DNA of 64,000 nucleotides from Anthoceros angustus (taxonomy: Eukaryota; Streptophyta; Anthocerotopsida; Anthocerotales; Anthocerotaceae). Positions 43,342 to 54,928 of this stretch are shown here, piece by piece. Made by a program: the position numbers and the translations under genes. The notes under the pieces were generated by a model, which was not told the origin of the DNA, ran no database searches, and worked only from the letters and a program-made list of their open reading frames with translations. The stretch covers positions 274,704-338,703 of the forward strand of contig MU008198.1 in NCBI GenBank assembly GCA_010909165.1, written 5' to 3'. How positions within the stretch are numbered: the first letter of the stretch is position 1; the number at the start of each line of letters is the position of its first letter.

Positions 43342-45840
43342 GGTTCTCGTGGGGTGTCGTGTCAGCGACAAGGGAAAGGAGTGCGCGGCTTTATGGATAA
43401 AGACTGCGCTACATCTTCGAGATAAACCGCCGTGCATGGTTCCATGTTCCAGAAACTTGCGAATCCTCAAGCTCGCAAAGAAATCATCTTGTGGGCATGG
43501 CTGACCACGCCCAAGTCTCTTCCTTCCATTCATGTCCACGCCGCTTTCCTACCGGATCGCCTATTGGCGGGGCCTTGATAGGGGTCCTCCTCTCGCTTAC
43601 AATCCACTTCCTCCATGTTTCTCGACTCTGGCTTCACGCCCTCCGCCTTGCGCCTTGGCTGCCCGTGCTTCCTGCAAACTCTTCCACCTCCTCCTGCGGC
43701 GTCGATCCTCACCTCGCGCCAGTCTGCACCGGGTCCCTCCCTGGGTGTCCTTCTTCACTACCGCTGCATCTCCTCGGTGCACCACCTCACTTACTCTAGA
43801 TCCATGTTCGTGGATGCCTCTCCTTGTAGCTCGATCATGCGAGTACTCCTTGAGATGTGGTCTCTCCACCATCTTCCTTCTCGTGATGTCATCCTGTGGC
43901 CATCCTCGCTCTTTAGGCCCTAGCTGACTTCTCGCCGCCTACCAGGGCGTACAAGTATTTCCCTTCCTTCACCTCCGCAGCCTCCTCCTCGCAAGCCCCT
44001 CATCACTTTTTGCCATTCTATGGCTCCGCCAGCCCCTCGACCGGCCACCTGGGTCGCTGCTTCGGGGCGCCTGCAGCTCCCTCTGCCGGCATTCCACCAC
44101 CTCTCCTTGCTTCTAAATTGCCCGGGACCGCCACGCTTCCTCGCCCATCTCCTCAACATTCGTTGTGGCAAATCCAATTCTTCGCTGTGAACCAACCATC
44201 GCGGCCTCAAGTCGCTCCCCTGGTTTTCGTAGACAAGAATGAAGTTCGTGATTCGTGATGTTGCTTCCTAGCCCGGATTCCACATCAAAATCAAACTTGC
44301 AGCGTTAATACCCACCGGCTATTGATCCCCGATAAACCGCTTGTTCACACAAGGTACTTCAACGCGAAATGATCCACATGAAATGTCATCTTGCAAGCCG
44401 CCAGTCAACAATGTCTAAACTTCACGGAGTAGATGATCCCCCGTCGTGAGGTTGCCAAGATCGTCCCCAGACATGGACATGGCAGCAAACCCACCGGACA
44501 ACCGGAGTTCCTGTCTCCCACCTAAGGGACATGGTCCCACCGGATAGTTTGGGATCGTCCAGCCCATGGACGTGAGGCCCCACACCGACGATGGCCCCAG
44601 CCTATGGACAGGCAGCCCCATACCGCCGGGACCATCGCAGCCCACTGCACCCCAACGCCAAGACACAAGAACTAAGGTACGATGCAAAGAATGTGAACTC
44701 GATGTATGCTTGCTTTATATACTACGCTTGTTAGGGCATTTTCATTAACCAAGGACATGAAAACATATCCTTTATTTTGATTGGCCCATAGTCCAAGGAT
44801 TCATTTCCTTTAAATACTAGTTATAGGAAATAGATCCGTTATGAACGGATAACTAGGTAGGCTAGAAAAGCCACTTAGTTTAGGTGTGAAACCAAACGGA
44901 CCCAAACCCAAACAAGGCACCGATCAACGTGGAGGAGCACCACTAAGCGTGAGGGTTTTTCGCATCATGGCGCAAACATCACCGAATCGAGCGGAGCGTG
45001 AGATGATGGCGAGGGAATGAGGACCGTAAGGAATGAGGGTAGTCTTCGAAATCGTTGAGCGCGCCGTTAGGGGAGGAAAGCACTTTGTGAACCCTTGCAA
45101 CTGGAAATCCAAGATCGATCGATCTGGTGTTTTTGCTCAGCGCGTGCTCACAAGGCGCCAAGGCTCGATTTACAGTGCTCCAGCCAGCGCAAATTGGGCT
45201 GGCCAAGAAATCTTCAAGAAATCTCGTGATTCCCGCCATTGCGCAATGGGATCCCTTTATTTCAAGACTCAATCTTCAAGGGCGACACTCCAAGGCGGAG
45301 TGGCGACATTTGAGGCGCCTCCTCTAGCTGGGCGACGCCATTTTGAGCCTGGAGCAGCTGGGCGATTACACCTTCAGTGGCCCAATCCGTGCTCAACTCC
45401 GTATGCTGCATTCAGCTGGGATTTCGAGGTCTTGAGGGCATTCCTTCACCTTTGCTGGCTCAGTGATGGCGTTAGAGAGGAGAGGCCAGATCCAGGCCCG
45501 ATCCATGGGCTTTCCCAAATACACTGGAATTCAAGATCTAGCGAGCGCTCATCCCTTTTCGATCTTTGCAGCAGAGCTTGTGGGAGAGGAGGACAGACTT
45601 GCCACCAAGATCTCCATTTCAGGCGGGCTACAGCATGGTTGGTGATACTTTGGTTTGATTCCAAGATCGAGCAAAGGATTGCGACTTTGCCAACATTTCT
45701 GATTTTGGGGATTTTGGGATTTGCTGAGCGCCCCTTTCACTTTTGCTGGTTTCATACAGTAACAGCGTGCTGGAGAGGAGAACAGATCTCACCATCGAGG
45801 TGTCTGGCTTAGGTTGGTCAGAAAGTGGGAGGGGAGGATC
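43342..45840. other. intergenic, no gene recognised
   Basis: 43.5-44.3 kb is pyrimidine-rich on the plus strand with composition-driven open frames. 44.7-44.9 kb is AT-richer. 45.0-45.8 kb has a 259-codon open stretch (45033-45812) without a known motif, which may be a relic of element C or unrelated DNA. Confidence 0.4.
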
Positions 45841-46500
45841 ACGTTTAAAAGGACTGACGTTTGTCAAGTGCTACATCGATGACATCCTGGTGTTCAGCGA
45901 TAGTTTGGAAGAACACCTTGAGCACTTGGAGATGTTGCTACAACGGTTGGCCAAATCCGGGCTGAAAGCCCATCCAAGAAAATGCAAATTTGCTTACCGG
46001 GAGATCGACTACTTGGGGCACAAGATTGTACCAGGAGGAGTGTTGCCACAATTGGCCAAGGTGCAGGCAGTGAATCTCATGCCTAGACCCAAGGATGTGG
46101 CCGCCCTGAGGGCATTCCTGGGGCTAGTGAACTATTATCGCCGGTTCATAAGAAACATGAGCGGCACCTGCAAGCCGTTGTATGAGTTGCTTAAAAAAGA
46201 TGTCCATTGGCACTGGGGGCAGGAGCAGGAGCAAGCATGGCAGGAGCTAAAAGAACAGCTGGCAGAAAGGCCAATGCTTAGAAGGCCCAACTCAAAGGCC
46301 CTTCGCTTTGTATACGGACCGGAGTGAGAGTATAGGGGCCGTGACAGCGGATGAGGAAGGAAGAGAGAGGGTCGTGGCATATGCAAGTAGATCAACAACA
46401 CCGCAGAGGCCAACTACTCGCCTTATGAAGGAGAATGCCTCACGCTGCGGCGGTCCCGCACTTTAGAGTGTATCCTTTGGTTTCACCGGTCACGTACCAT
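45841..46500 (+). pseudogene. Ty3/gypsy reverse transcriptase and RNase H, element C
   Basis: The sequence starts inside RT just before the catalytic YIDDILVFS box (about 45871) and continues through HPRKCKFAYREIDYLGH, RAFLGLVNYYRRFIRNMSG and the RT/RNase H connection (EQEQAWQELKEQL). RNase H follows in a shifted frame (DEEGRERVVAYAS, then ANYSPYEGECL, near 46350-46440). The 5' part of RT, protease and gag are missing, so the element is truncated. RT before integrase identifies gypsy. Confidence 0.92.
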
Positions 46501-47999
46501 CAACCTCGCACAAGCTAATGACTAACATGAAGCCGAAGCGGAAGTCGCCAGTGGGCCTTGTTGTTGTCGATGATATGCGACAGCATCGGGCAGAAAAGTG
46601 CATCTCAATGCGATGGGCTCGCAGAACCCGTGTGTGGGCGGCGACACCATCGCCGATAAGACTGGAATAGTACAACCTCCGCCAAGATGTGCTCGCCATG
46701 ATGGCCATAGAAGCAGTAAACTAACAAAGAACCACTCCAAGGGGACTCGAGACATATGGAAGCTCGAACACCATTCACCGCCGAGACGGATATGTGCCTG
46801 ACGGAATGAAGTATCTCCAAAAGTCAGAATAAGAATTGCTCGCTATGCGCATAAGGATGGTAAGGTGCTCATAGTCGATCGAGGGATCAACAAAGAGGTG
46901 CCACCCGTGGAAGAAAGGAAACCATTGGTAACCAAGGTGCACAAGATGTCGACACTTTGGTGTAACGATCATACGCCGAAAACCGCATACTTTTGGTCTG
47001 GCATGTATGCTGATGTGGAGCAGGTGGTATCGCGATGCGCTGCCTGTGATGCGGTGAAAGCAAGGTTCAACAGCCAGGACGTGGTGTTGCACTCGCTGCC
47101 CATCAGGGGATTGTTTTTCAGGTGGTCTGTCGATTTGATGCCCGAACTACCCACGACTAGGCAAGGTAACAAGCATTGCATGTTGATGATAGAGCACTTC
47201 TCGAAATGGGTGGAATTGGCCTTTCTGCCGATTAGAAGCTCCAAGTATACTGCAAGGGCATTTCTGCAGTGTGCTTAGCCGATATGGGAGCTGTGCGGAA
47301 GTATTGACGGACCAAGGCAACGAGTTTCGAGGTGAATTTCAAACACTGTTGGATCGAAGTCTGATAGATCATCGTCGCACCTCCCGAGACCACCCTCAAG
47401 CTGACGGGTTGGCCGAGCGGTTGGTGCAAACTTTCAAGGACTCTCTCGCAAGTATTGCACCGAGATCGAACCCGAGTGTTGGGATGAATGCCATACGTGG
47501 CATTGGGGTACTGTGGATCGCCAGACAGCAAATAGGCAACTTCATCCATTACATCATGTTCGGACGGAATGCCGTAATGCCAAACATTGTGGTGGACACT
47601 TATTCTCGACCGGTGGATTGGGCATGGTCCGAGCAAAGGTCTCACGGAGTTGCAAGAGCGAGCGAAGCTTTTTCAGCGGGTGATGCCAATGGCTATGGAC
47701 AACTTGGCAATCGCACAACACCGAGACCAACTCCGATACGCCTTTACGCGAGGGGGATCATGGAAGCCCAAAGCAAGAAAATTCAAGAAGGGGACTTTGT
47801 GTATTTACAACACCGACCGTCGAGTACGTTGGATATAAGCACCGGACGATTAATCTTACGAGTGGTGAGTGGTGAACAAGGGGTGATTGAGTCGAAGGCC
47901 GTGACGGGCGACGGCAAGGAGCACATGCGCCACTTAGCACCATGTCATTTGCCCAACCTAGACACTGTGACTCAACCACAGCCCGGCAGCCTCGCTTGA
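46501..47999 (+). pseudogene. Ty3/gypsy integrase, element C
   Basis: 46501-46860 is decayed. From 46865: a zinc-binding region (YFWSGMYADVEQVVSRCAACDAVKA), the core with IEHFSKWVELAFLP, then after a frame change near 47275 LSRYGSCAEVLTDQGNEF and HPQADGLAERLVQTFKDSL (catalytic Asp and Glu region). MFGRNAVMPN follows at about 47560. The C-terminal DNA-binding domain ends GDFVYLQHR..., ...HLAPCHLPNLD with TGA at 47997-47999. The protein frame is open for the final 242 codons apart from local shifts. Confidence 0.9.
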
Positions 48000-48170
48000 T
48001 TTATCTGCGAATCGTGTGGTCACATCATGGATCCGTATGATGTTGCTTTGTGACAAATGTAACCGAGGGTACCATGCTGCTTGCGGCCCCGCTGATACCG
48101 ATGGCGCGTGGTACTGTCATCGGTGTGATGTTCAGCAGTCAGAAGAAATGGCTGGGGGGCCGGGAATGGC
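48000..48170 (+). pseudogene. PHD finger fused to the gypsy integrase end
   Basis: All eight zinc ligands of a C4HC3 PHD finger are present in order: CESC (48006-48017), CDKC (48049-48060), HAAC (48073-48084) and CHRC (48115-48126), with the conserved Trp just before the last pair. The first half is in the integrase frame, separated from it only by the TGA at 47997-47999. The second half is shifted by an indel between about 48018 and 48045. PHD fingers commonly read histone H3 tails, so the domain may have directed integration to chromatin, as chromodomains do in chromoviruses (inference). Confidence 0.85.
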
Positions 48171-48757
48171 CTGCCAAAAACACGGCCTCCGCAAGCTGAC
48201 ACGTGCGCCGTTAGGGCAAATCGGTGCATGAAAAACCCATGTGTGTTACACACAGCACCGACACGCCACGATAGCGGGCGCGGGGTTTGGAGCGAAGGAG
48301 TGGCGGTGTGACGCCACGAGGAAGTAACAGTGGTCTCATTAACCACCAGCCTCGTGCGTGTATCGAGGCGCGGGCGGGCACGACGGGTGAAGGAGAGGTG
48401 CGCCGTGGCACGAAGGTGCTCGCTTAGCGAGGCCCGCACGGGCATACATCTTTGCTGACGCGGAGGAGACCATAGAGGCGCCTCGACCATGTGTGCTTGT
48501 GCACTTGAAAACCGATTGGTGGTGATCACGGCCTTAAGGAAAGGGGCACTGAGGAGGTGATGTAGGTTGTACAGCACCAATTGGCTGAGAAATCGGAGTC
48601 GTGTGGGCATTCACGACGGACGCCACCACGCTACGCAAGTCGGAGGTGGGGCGTAGTTGGATTGCTCTAGTTTGACGGTGAAGCATTGGGCCAAACACAA
48701 TTGCAAGTGTGTAGGGCGGCGGTTGTCGTGGGTTGACATGGATTTGGAGGTCAATAC
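48171..48757. other. spacer between PHD finger and downstream ORF
   Basis: About 590 bp with only antisense shadow ORFs. It may contain a promoter or splice acceptor for the next ORF, but none is evident. Confidence 0.4.
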
Positions 48758-49672
48758 ATGGTGACTCGCCGCAGATGGCTCATGCAGCCTCACCCTGCAC
48801 CGACCGTGGAGGACAAGTGGCGCAACCCGTTGGTACGCAAGTATCAACCGGGCAAGCCTGAACGGCCGGAAACCTTTCTGGAATTGCAAGCCTTCTTGTT
48901 ATATGTGGAATCGCATCATGAGACATGTCCGGTGGAGAATTTTCCCTATGATCACAAGGACCTTTTTGAACTCGCAGGTCGGGGCATGAACAGGCAAACT
49001 TTTGTGTGGACCAGCTATTGCGAAGGTGCCTTTCGCAAACTGGAGCATCATCTGTTTATGCACCAAGTTTTCGATCACTGGCCCAAGGAAGGCTTCCTCA
49101 TGTATCGGCAGCAAGAGAAGCCAGCAGACGTGCGCAGCTTAAAGGTATGGCTCAGTCACTTTCATCGGGAAAGAGCGGGCCGGTATGCCATCGGTTACCC
49201 TAGGGCTTTCTACAGGGTGTTTGCATGTTTGAGGACGGGAGTATTGGAGTGGGACGAACCAACGTCTGAATGTTGGTATCTCCTTAATAACAATGTGGGG
49301 GATTTCTTGCGGGCACAGTGCCTTGAAAAGCAATATTATGTAAACGGATTAAATGGGCCACAACTTCCCAGGGTCAAGACCGAGCTGGACAGTGATGAAG
49401 AGGAAGAGCTATTGGCTCGACATCGCGCTAGGGAACGGCAGCGATTAGGCAAGGCACAGATTGATGAATATTTTGATCCCGAGGAGCGGCGGTGGCGGCC
49501 CTTCTGGCCACAGGAGGGTTACAACATGACAAACCCTCGGAACCTCAGCTGCGTGACGGTATGTTCAGACGGTTTTACCGGCGCTTTTATGGTATTTGAA
49601 GTGTCCAAAGTGCTGCCACAACCAGCATCAATTGTGGCCGCGACTTTGGCAGGGGGGCCATTTTGGGGGTGA
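48758..49672 (+). CDS. 304-aa ORF of unknown function in the env position of gypsy element C
   Basis: An uninterrupted ORF starts at ATG 48758 and ends TGA 49672. The protein is rich in aromatic and charged residues with no signal peptide or membrane helix. Visible blocks: RPETFLELQAFLLYVESHHE, an HEADED-like helical region (GRGMNRQTFVWTSYCEGAFRKLEHHLF), LKVWLSHFHRERAGRYAIGYPRAFYRVF, then an acidic/basic stretch (ELDSDEEEELLARHRARERQRLGKAQ). It shows no protease, RT, integrase or zinc-knuckle motif. Its stop codon falls within the repeat that begins at 49657. It stays open while the neighbouring pol is broken, so it may be a conserved extra ORF of the element or a captured host gene. Confidence 0.6.
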   Translation: MVTRRRWLMQPHPAPTVEDKWRNPLVRKYQPGKPERPETFLELQAFLLYVESHHETCPVENFPYDHKDLFELAGRGMNRQTFVWTSYCEGAFRKLEHHLFMHQVFDHWPKEGFLMYRQQEKPADVRSLKVWLSHFHRERAGRYAIGYPRAFYRVFACLRTGVLEWDEPTSECWYLLNNNVGDFLRAQCLEKQYYVNGLNGPQLPRVKTELDSDEEEELLARHRARERQRLGKAQIDEYFDPEERRWRPFWPQEGYNMTNPRNLSCVTVCSDGFTGAFMVFEVSKVLPQPASIVAATLAGGPFWG

Positions 49673-50420
49673 ACCCTTACCCTCACTTGGGTGAAATAAA
49701 GCTTGCATAATTGTCCTGAACAAACGCATATGAGCAATGTGAAAGATAGGATGACACATACACGTGAGAAACCGATGCCATGCCGCTTATGTCCGGCTAA
49801 GGCGCCGATACCGCATGGCAATCGCATATCGGGATATGGGGCATAGGAGAAAGGATGCATGTGTGTGGTGATAGGCATGATGGCATGTGAAACAGCATGT
49901 GTATAGTCATAGGTGGAGCCAGATGAGGCGGTTCATAGAGCGAAGCGCGTGATCGTGGCACGGCCACGGCGTCGGTTCTGATCGCGGCACGGCCACGGCC
50001 GGTTCTAAGTGATCGCGCATCGGGCCACGTCAACGGGTTAGCGTCCGCTTTTACCCGTGATCGCTGCCGAGGTGTAGGTGGTTTTAAGGGGCAGCAATCC
50101 GCAGTGCGAGGCGGATTGCTGATGTTTGCCCAGTAGAGAGGGCAGCCATACAGCTCCCGTTGGGGTGGCGAATGTGAGCTTGGGATAGAGGAGTGTCGGT
50201 GAGGTTGCCCTAAGGTCTCAACGAAAGCGTTGCGCGGCTTCGCGTTCCATGAGAGTGCTTGGAAGGGAGACCGATCGCGTTTTGCCATTTTGGGGGTGAA
50301 CCCTTACCCTCACTTGGGTGAAATAAAGCTTGCATAATTGTCCTGAACAAACGCATATGAGCAATGTGTAGGATAGGATGACACATACACGTGAGAAACC
50401 GATGCCATGCCGCTTATGTC
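49657..50420 (+). repeat. 137-bp direct repeats (49657-49793 and 50284-50420)
   Basis: The copies are 627 bp apart and nearly identical (about two to three differences). Each starts GCCATTTTGGGGGTGAACCC and contains AATAAAGC. The first overlaps the end of the 304-aa ORF. They could be an LTR edge copied by a tandem duplication, with TTTTGGGGG acting as polypurine tract and TGAACCC as LTR start. The 490 bp between them is rich in GATCGCGGCACGGCCACGG-type words. Confidence 0.85.
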
Positions 50421-52024
50421 ACAAGGCGATGTGCCACTCGATCTTGCAGGCCGCCCGCTTCAAATTGCGAGCTTCCTTAAACGATGAGTGCCCCTAGAGC
50501 TATGGCAAGAGCAAGAAATTTCAGCGGACAATGGAAGCGAGGAGGAGGAGGGGAGGAAGCAAGAAGCGAGGACTGGAGGAAGGGAGAGAGGGATGCATCA
50601 ATGTCCGAAACGTAAGGCTTGTCAACGGGTAGTGAGTCGATTTAGACTTACCTAAAGTTAAGTTTTATGGTTAAAGTAAAAGTAGAAAGTTAAAGTAGAG
50701 CATACTAATAATAATAATAAATATATATACTATAAGGTAAGAAGTATGATAAAATATATAAAAGTAAATGGTTCAAAATTCATACTCACACCATTCATAC
50801 TCTAGCACAAGATAGCCAAATGTACTTTGCCATATGGCACAAAAGTGTGGCACCAAAGCATGCTTGCACCCTGAAGAGGGCGCCGGCCGGCCGGCGCCCT
50901 CCTCCTTCTTCATCTTGCTCAACCCCTGCCTCCACACCAATCGCCTCTTCCCTCTCGGGGGATCCAACAATATCGATTCTTCCACTGCGGTCCAATGGAA
51001 GGGCCTGGCAACTGCTCTTGGGCGGCCGGGCCGGCCCCAATCCTATCTCTTGTTGAAACCGGATAAACCAAGCTTAGATCCGGTGGGCAAGTTCGCCCGC
51101 CCACCCTTCAACACTGGCGCGCCGCCACGGCGCCTCGACCTCGCTCCGGATCAGAGGGCCATGGTTGGGACAACCATTGACGCACCATGCAATGCCGTTT
51201 GGCAGATATCTGCATCTCTCGTTTTCCTCATGCCCCTGATACTTCTTCTCCGAATGCCCGAGCACGCCGGAATGGGGCCATCTTCCTCATCCGAGGGCCC
51301 AAGTTCACTGGGATCCGGGGCCCGACTCTCCGCCTTTCGCACTTTGATGGGCTGCCTCACCCTTCTCATTGAAAGCTCTCTCCTGTGATCCACAAATGTC
51401 TCCGTAATCTTCCCGCAAATAGCCCTGATGAGGGCCATTCCGACTAACGGTGGCTGGAAAACAAAAAAAGCGAAAGTCACGTCAGTCATCCAAGTCTCAT
51501 GGTTTTGAAAAGACAGCTTGTTTGTTCCAACTTACGCAGTGCACATGCACTCACTCGAACTCTCACTAGTGAGCGAGGTACATTTCTTGGCATTGAACCC
51601 TCGGAGGCCGAGAACATAAGACCCAGAAATATCGTGTCCTCGGATCATCACACAAACTCATATGGCTTGGTGGTGCAAAACAACGTAAACTCGGCTCTCA
51701 TTCATATCCATTGTTCCGATTACCCATCCATCTTGTTTTGATTGGGCAAAGCCCCACTCCCATTATCCGTAGTTTCAAAGCAAGGGCGCCCATGCCGTTG
51801 TTTCGCTTTCGATGCGGATCCGGACGAGCATCCAACTTCTTCGCAAAATCATCAGGTCATGCCACCCAACATGGATGCACGGTTTCCTCGTAGCTGAAAG
51901 GTGATGGAATTGGAGGTGGCCCCACATGCTTTGAACTTTTCGATGCCTCCTTCCCCAGCCCTTGCACGGCAGCAGCCTTTGTTCGGCTTGTCTTCCCTGA
52001 AGACATGCTCCCAGATTTTGTCTT
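50421..52024. other. mostly unrecognised, minus-strand coding-like remnant
   Basis: 50.5-50.6 kb is GA-rich and 50.64-50.77 kb AT-rich. On the minus strand 52048-51857 reads as a basic Ser/Lys-rich N-terminus (MSSGKTSRTKAAAVQGLGKE...) that continues in another frame towards 51700, and 51489-51151 is another open stretch. No domain is known to me. These could be a decayed transposon ORF. Confidence 0.3.
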
Positions 52025-52902
52025 TGTGGAATGTAAAAGTTTGGGCAACTAGTCCAAACTAGCCAAAGGACGAACAAGTTTGATTTTTTTTTGGCTAAGA
52101 ACGATTGAAGAGGAGCGTACCAGGAAAACTTCTGAGAATCTTAAAGTCAAGCTTGTGAAATTGTTAGAAGGCAAAAGGATATCCAGAAGAACGGGTCAAA
52201 ATGACCGCATTTGCGCGTGAGGGCACCCGAAAGGTTGGTAGGTCGCATCACCGTAGGTCGCCACACCACACCGTAGTCGAGAAGGAGCAGATCATCATGT
52301 AAGCCGCGTATCATCCGTAGGACAATCTCAAAAGGAATTAGAATAGGGGGATATCCACTATATATGCTCACCAATAGGGAAATATATAAATAGGACTAAT
52401 TAGAGGAACATATTTAGGTAGTAATAGGTGATAGGTAAAATAGATAGATTAGGATTTGAGAATGATGAACTCAATCTAGGGTTGTGAACCTCCGTGGCGC
52501 CATCCAGAAGGGCAAAGTTTTGAAGCGCCAACTTTCTTCGAGTTGGGACGCCCACCCACGGGACCGAGATCGAGCTGAGCGCGAAGAAAGGAGGCCGCCA
52601 TCGCCGCCGCCGCCATCAACGGGAAGGAAGGCGGCGCGAGGGAGAGGGCGATCGAAGGAGGAGGAAGAACGCCAGGCAAGAAGAAGAAAAGGAAAGGAAA
52701 AAGAGGGAGGAGAGGAGCGCCGTGGAGCGTGAAGGCACCAAGGGCGCGGGAAGACACCGAGGAAGGCCGACGCTGAGTTGAGCACCGAGGGGTGACGCGA
52801 GAGGGAAGAAGACGTGAGACGACCGATTGAGGCGCCTTGAAGGGAGGACGCGAGGAAATCAGCAGCCGAGGAGCGCCACTGAATTAACGTGTTGTGTTTT
52901 CA
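52025..52902 (+). repeat. LTR of gypsy element A family (element B)
   Basis: About 880 bp homologous to 42382-43341 in the same orientation, sharing the start TGTGGAATG, the run TTGATTTTTTTT and the ACTATATATGCTCACCA promoter block. It is followed by purine-rich internal-type DNA, not preceded by integrase, so it would be a 5' LTR or solo LTR. Identity with the other LTR is moderate, so they are not a pair from one insertion. Confidence 0.78.
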
Positions 52903-54928
52903 CCGGGTTCGCCACGAGAAGGAGAAGCACTTGGGAAGAAGTGAGGTTGCGCTCAAATTGGAAGTAGTCTTCTCCAACACGGGAGGAACGCCATGCCTCG
53001 AGGGAAAGGCAAGGAAGGAACCACCGCCAAGGGCTCTTCCTCGCGAGGAGGAAAAAAAGAAGGAGCTACTGTGAGGGGCGAGGTCGAGATGCCCCAATTC
53101 ACTTGCTTTGCCGGGCAACAACCCCGGATTTGGTTGATTTTCAAGGGCGGAGGAGGAGAACATCCAATTGGGATGGGTGGCCGCCAATGGGCCTACACCA
53201 ATTTGGAATTGATTGAGGAGTGTTACATCAACCTCCATCAATCGAGGCAGCCTGCCGACGGAAGAGAATGCTCGGACGGATCCTCGCCGGACCGTAAGCA
53301 TATCTGTAGTGCGGAAGGAGGAAGAGAGCTCGAATTGCTCTCTCGAAAGGTCAATGGAGGGAAGAGGATGCCTCTCCGATATTCCGCAAGAGTTCCTCGA
53401 CATGATGGATGGAGGAGTGAAGGCCCACGCCAAGAATGGCTGGAAGACCGAGAGCATCAAGGAGTCAAGTGGAGGCTCTTGCAAAGATTGTGTTGTTGGT
53501 AAATTACCAACGACCTCTTATTTCACCAACTTCCCAATTTTGTGGAAGATTTCCATGGGAGCCAAGATTGGGGACTATCATGTATGAGGCCTACATCCAC
53601 CACGAGAAGCCTCCTCAATTCGTGGATGAGGAAGGCCAAGGCCTTGCTACCTTAGCACCTATTTGGTGCATGGGAAACCGAGGACTTCTCACAAGCAAGG
53701 AGTTGAAGATGCATGGCATCCTTTGAGAGGTCATCCATCTCCACCAAGGTTGGAAAGGCCTTTTGCACAAGGAAGATGGGAGGTCGACTCCACAAGCATG
53801 CTAGGCAAGGGAGGAAGATGTGGAGGCAACAGTTGCCGAGTGGGAATCCTTCCCCACAGAGCAAGGGAAGAGAACAAGAACCGCCGAGAAGGCCGATGGT
53901 GTATGAGAGAAGGACCACCACAGGAGGGGTGATGCCCCGAGGGGTGGGGAGTCCCCACCATCTCATTTGTGCCTAGTGAGAGGCACCTGCCACCTGTAGG
54001 GAGGCGCCCACCCAAGGCATCACTGGTAGGCACCACACCATGGTAGGTAGGACCACAGGGGAGCAGCCACCGCTGTAGGGGGCACCCCACGCCAGTGCAG
54101 CACGGGTAGGGAAGGGAAGGAAAGCGAGGCGCCGCGAGTGGCCAAGCCACCACCCGCACTGTGGGAGAGCGGATGGAGCGACGAAGGGGACTCACCGCGC
54201 TGGCCCGGGTGCAGGAGAGCTGGAAATTTCCAGCAAGAAGACAGGAGGGGTGGAATTAGGACCCCTAGGAGAATTGCCGGTGCTTGTGAAGCACTCACCG
54301 TGTGGATTTGAAGGGGCTAGAGCTAGCAGCCCTTGTGGGCATGCCAAGAGGAAGTGAAATCTCAAGACATGGCCGGAGGAAGGCAGGACCAAGTGGCAAT
54401 TGGAGGCCATGGAGTCCGACGGAAGGCAGCCAAGTTGAAAAGGTCAGGAGAAGCTCCAGGGACAGGACCAACGGGAGAAGGTCCTGAGGGAAGGTTGTCA
54501 CAGAAGAGAGAGCCATTCGGCAACAACCCAAAGGGGACAAGGCGAGGAAGAGCATTTTGCCCAATTAGAGCAAGAGGAAGGGCAAGGAGGCACTAGGAGA
54601 AGGTAGCATCCAACAAGTGGACGCAAGAGTGTGATGGCTACAAGCCATCAAAATCCGGACATGGGAGAGGAATTGAGAAGGACCCAGATAATTTGAGGAG
54701 GAGAAGGAGAGAAGCACAAGACCAAGAATTGTGAGCCGGAGCGAAAAGAATGCTTGGCAAGCGAGAAGGAGGGGCTTGCCAACAATTAGCGGACCGGAGC
54801 AAGGAGGTCCCAGAGGAGGAGCACCACAAGAAGGTGGTGCATGGATGCCGGTGGTGAGGAAGCAAGATTTTGATTATGCCCTTCGTGCAAAATAGCCAAC
54901 CAAAGGGGAAGCAAGGAGGAGAATGTAA
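52903..54928 (+). mobile_element. internal region downstream of LTR B, gag-like, decayed
   Basis: Purine-rich DNA with one open stretch from ATG 52993 (MPRGKGKEGTTAKGSSSRGGKK..., then FTCFAGQQPRIWLIFKGGGG) and a second in another frame to 53587 and beyond. Low-complexity Gly/Lys/Arg-rich frames follow. It is a plausible gag leader of the element, but no zinc knuckle or enzymatic motif is present. Just before 54929 there is a purine tract (AAGGGGAAGCAAGGAGGAGAA) followed by TGTAACC, which resembles a polypurine tract and LTR start. Confidence 0.4.

Noticed and set aside
48020-48610. 196-codon minus-strand ORF
   Set aside because: It overlaps the PHD finger, which is convincing on the plus strand. 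The antisense frame has no motif.
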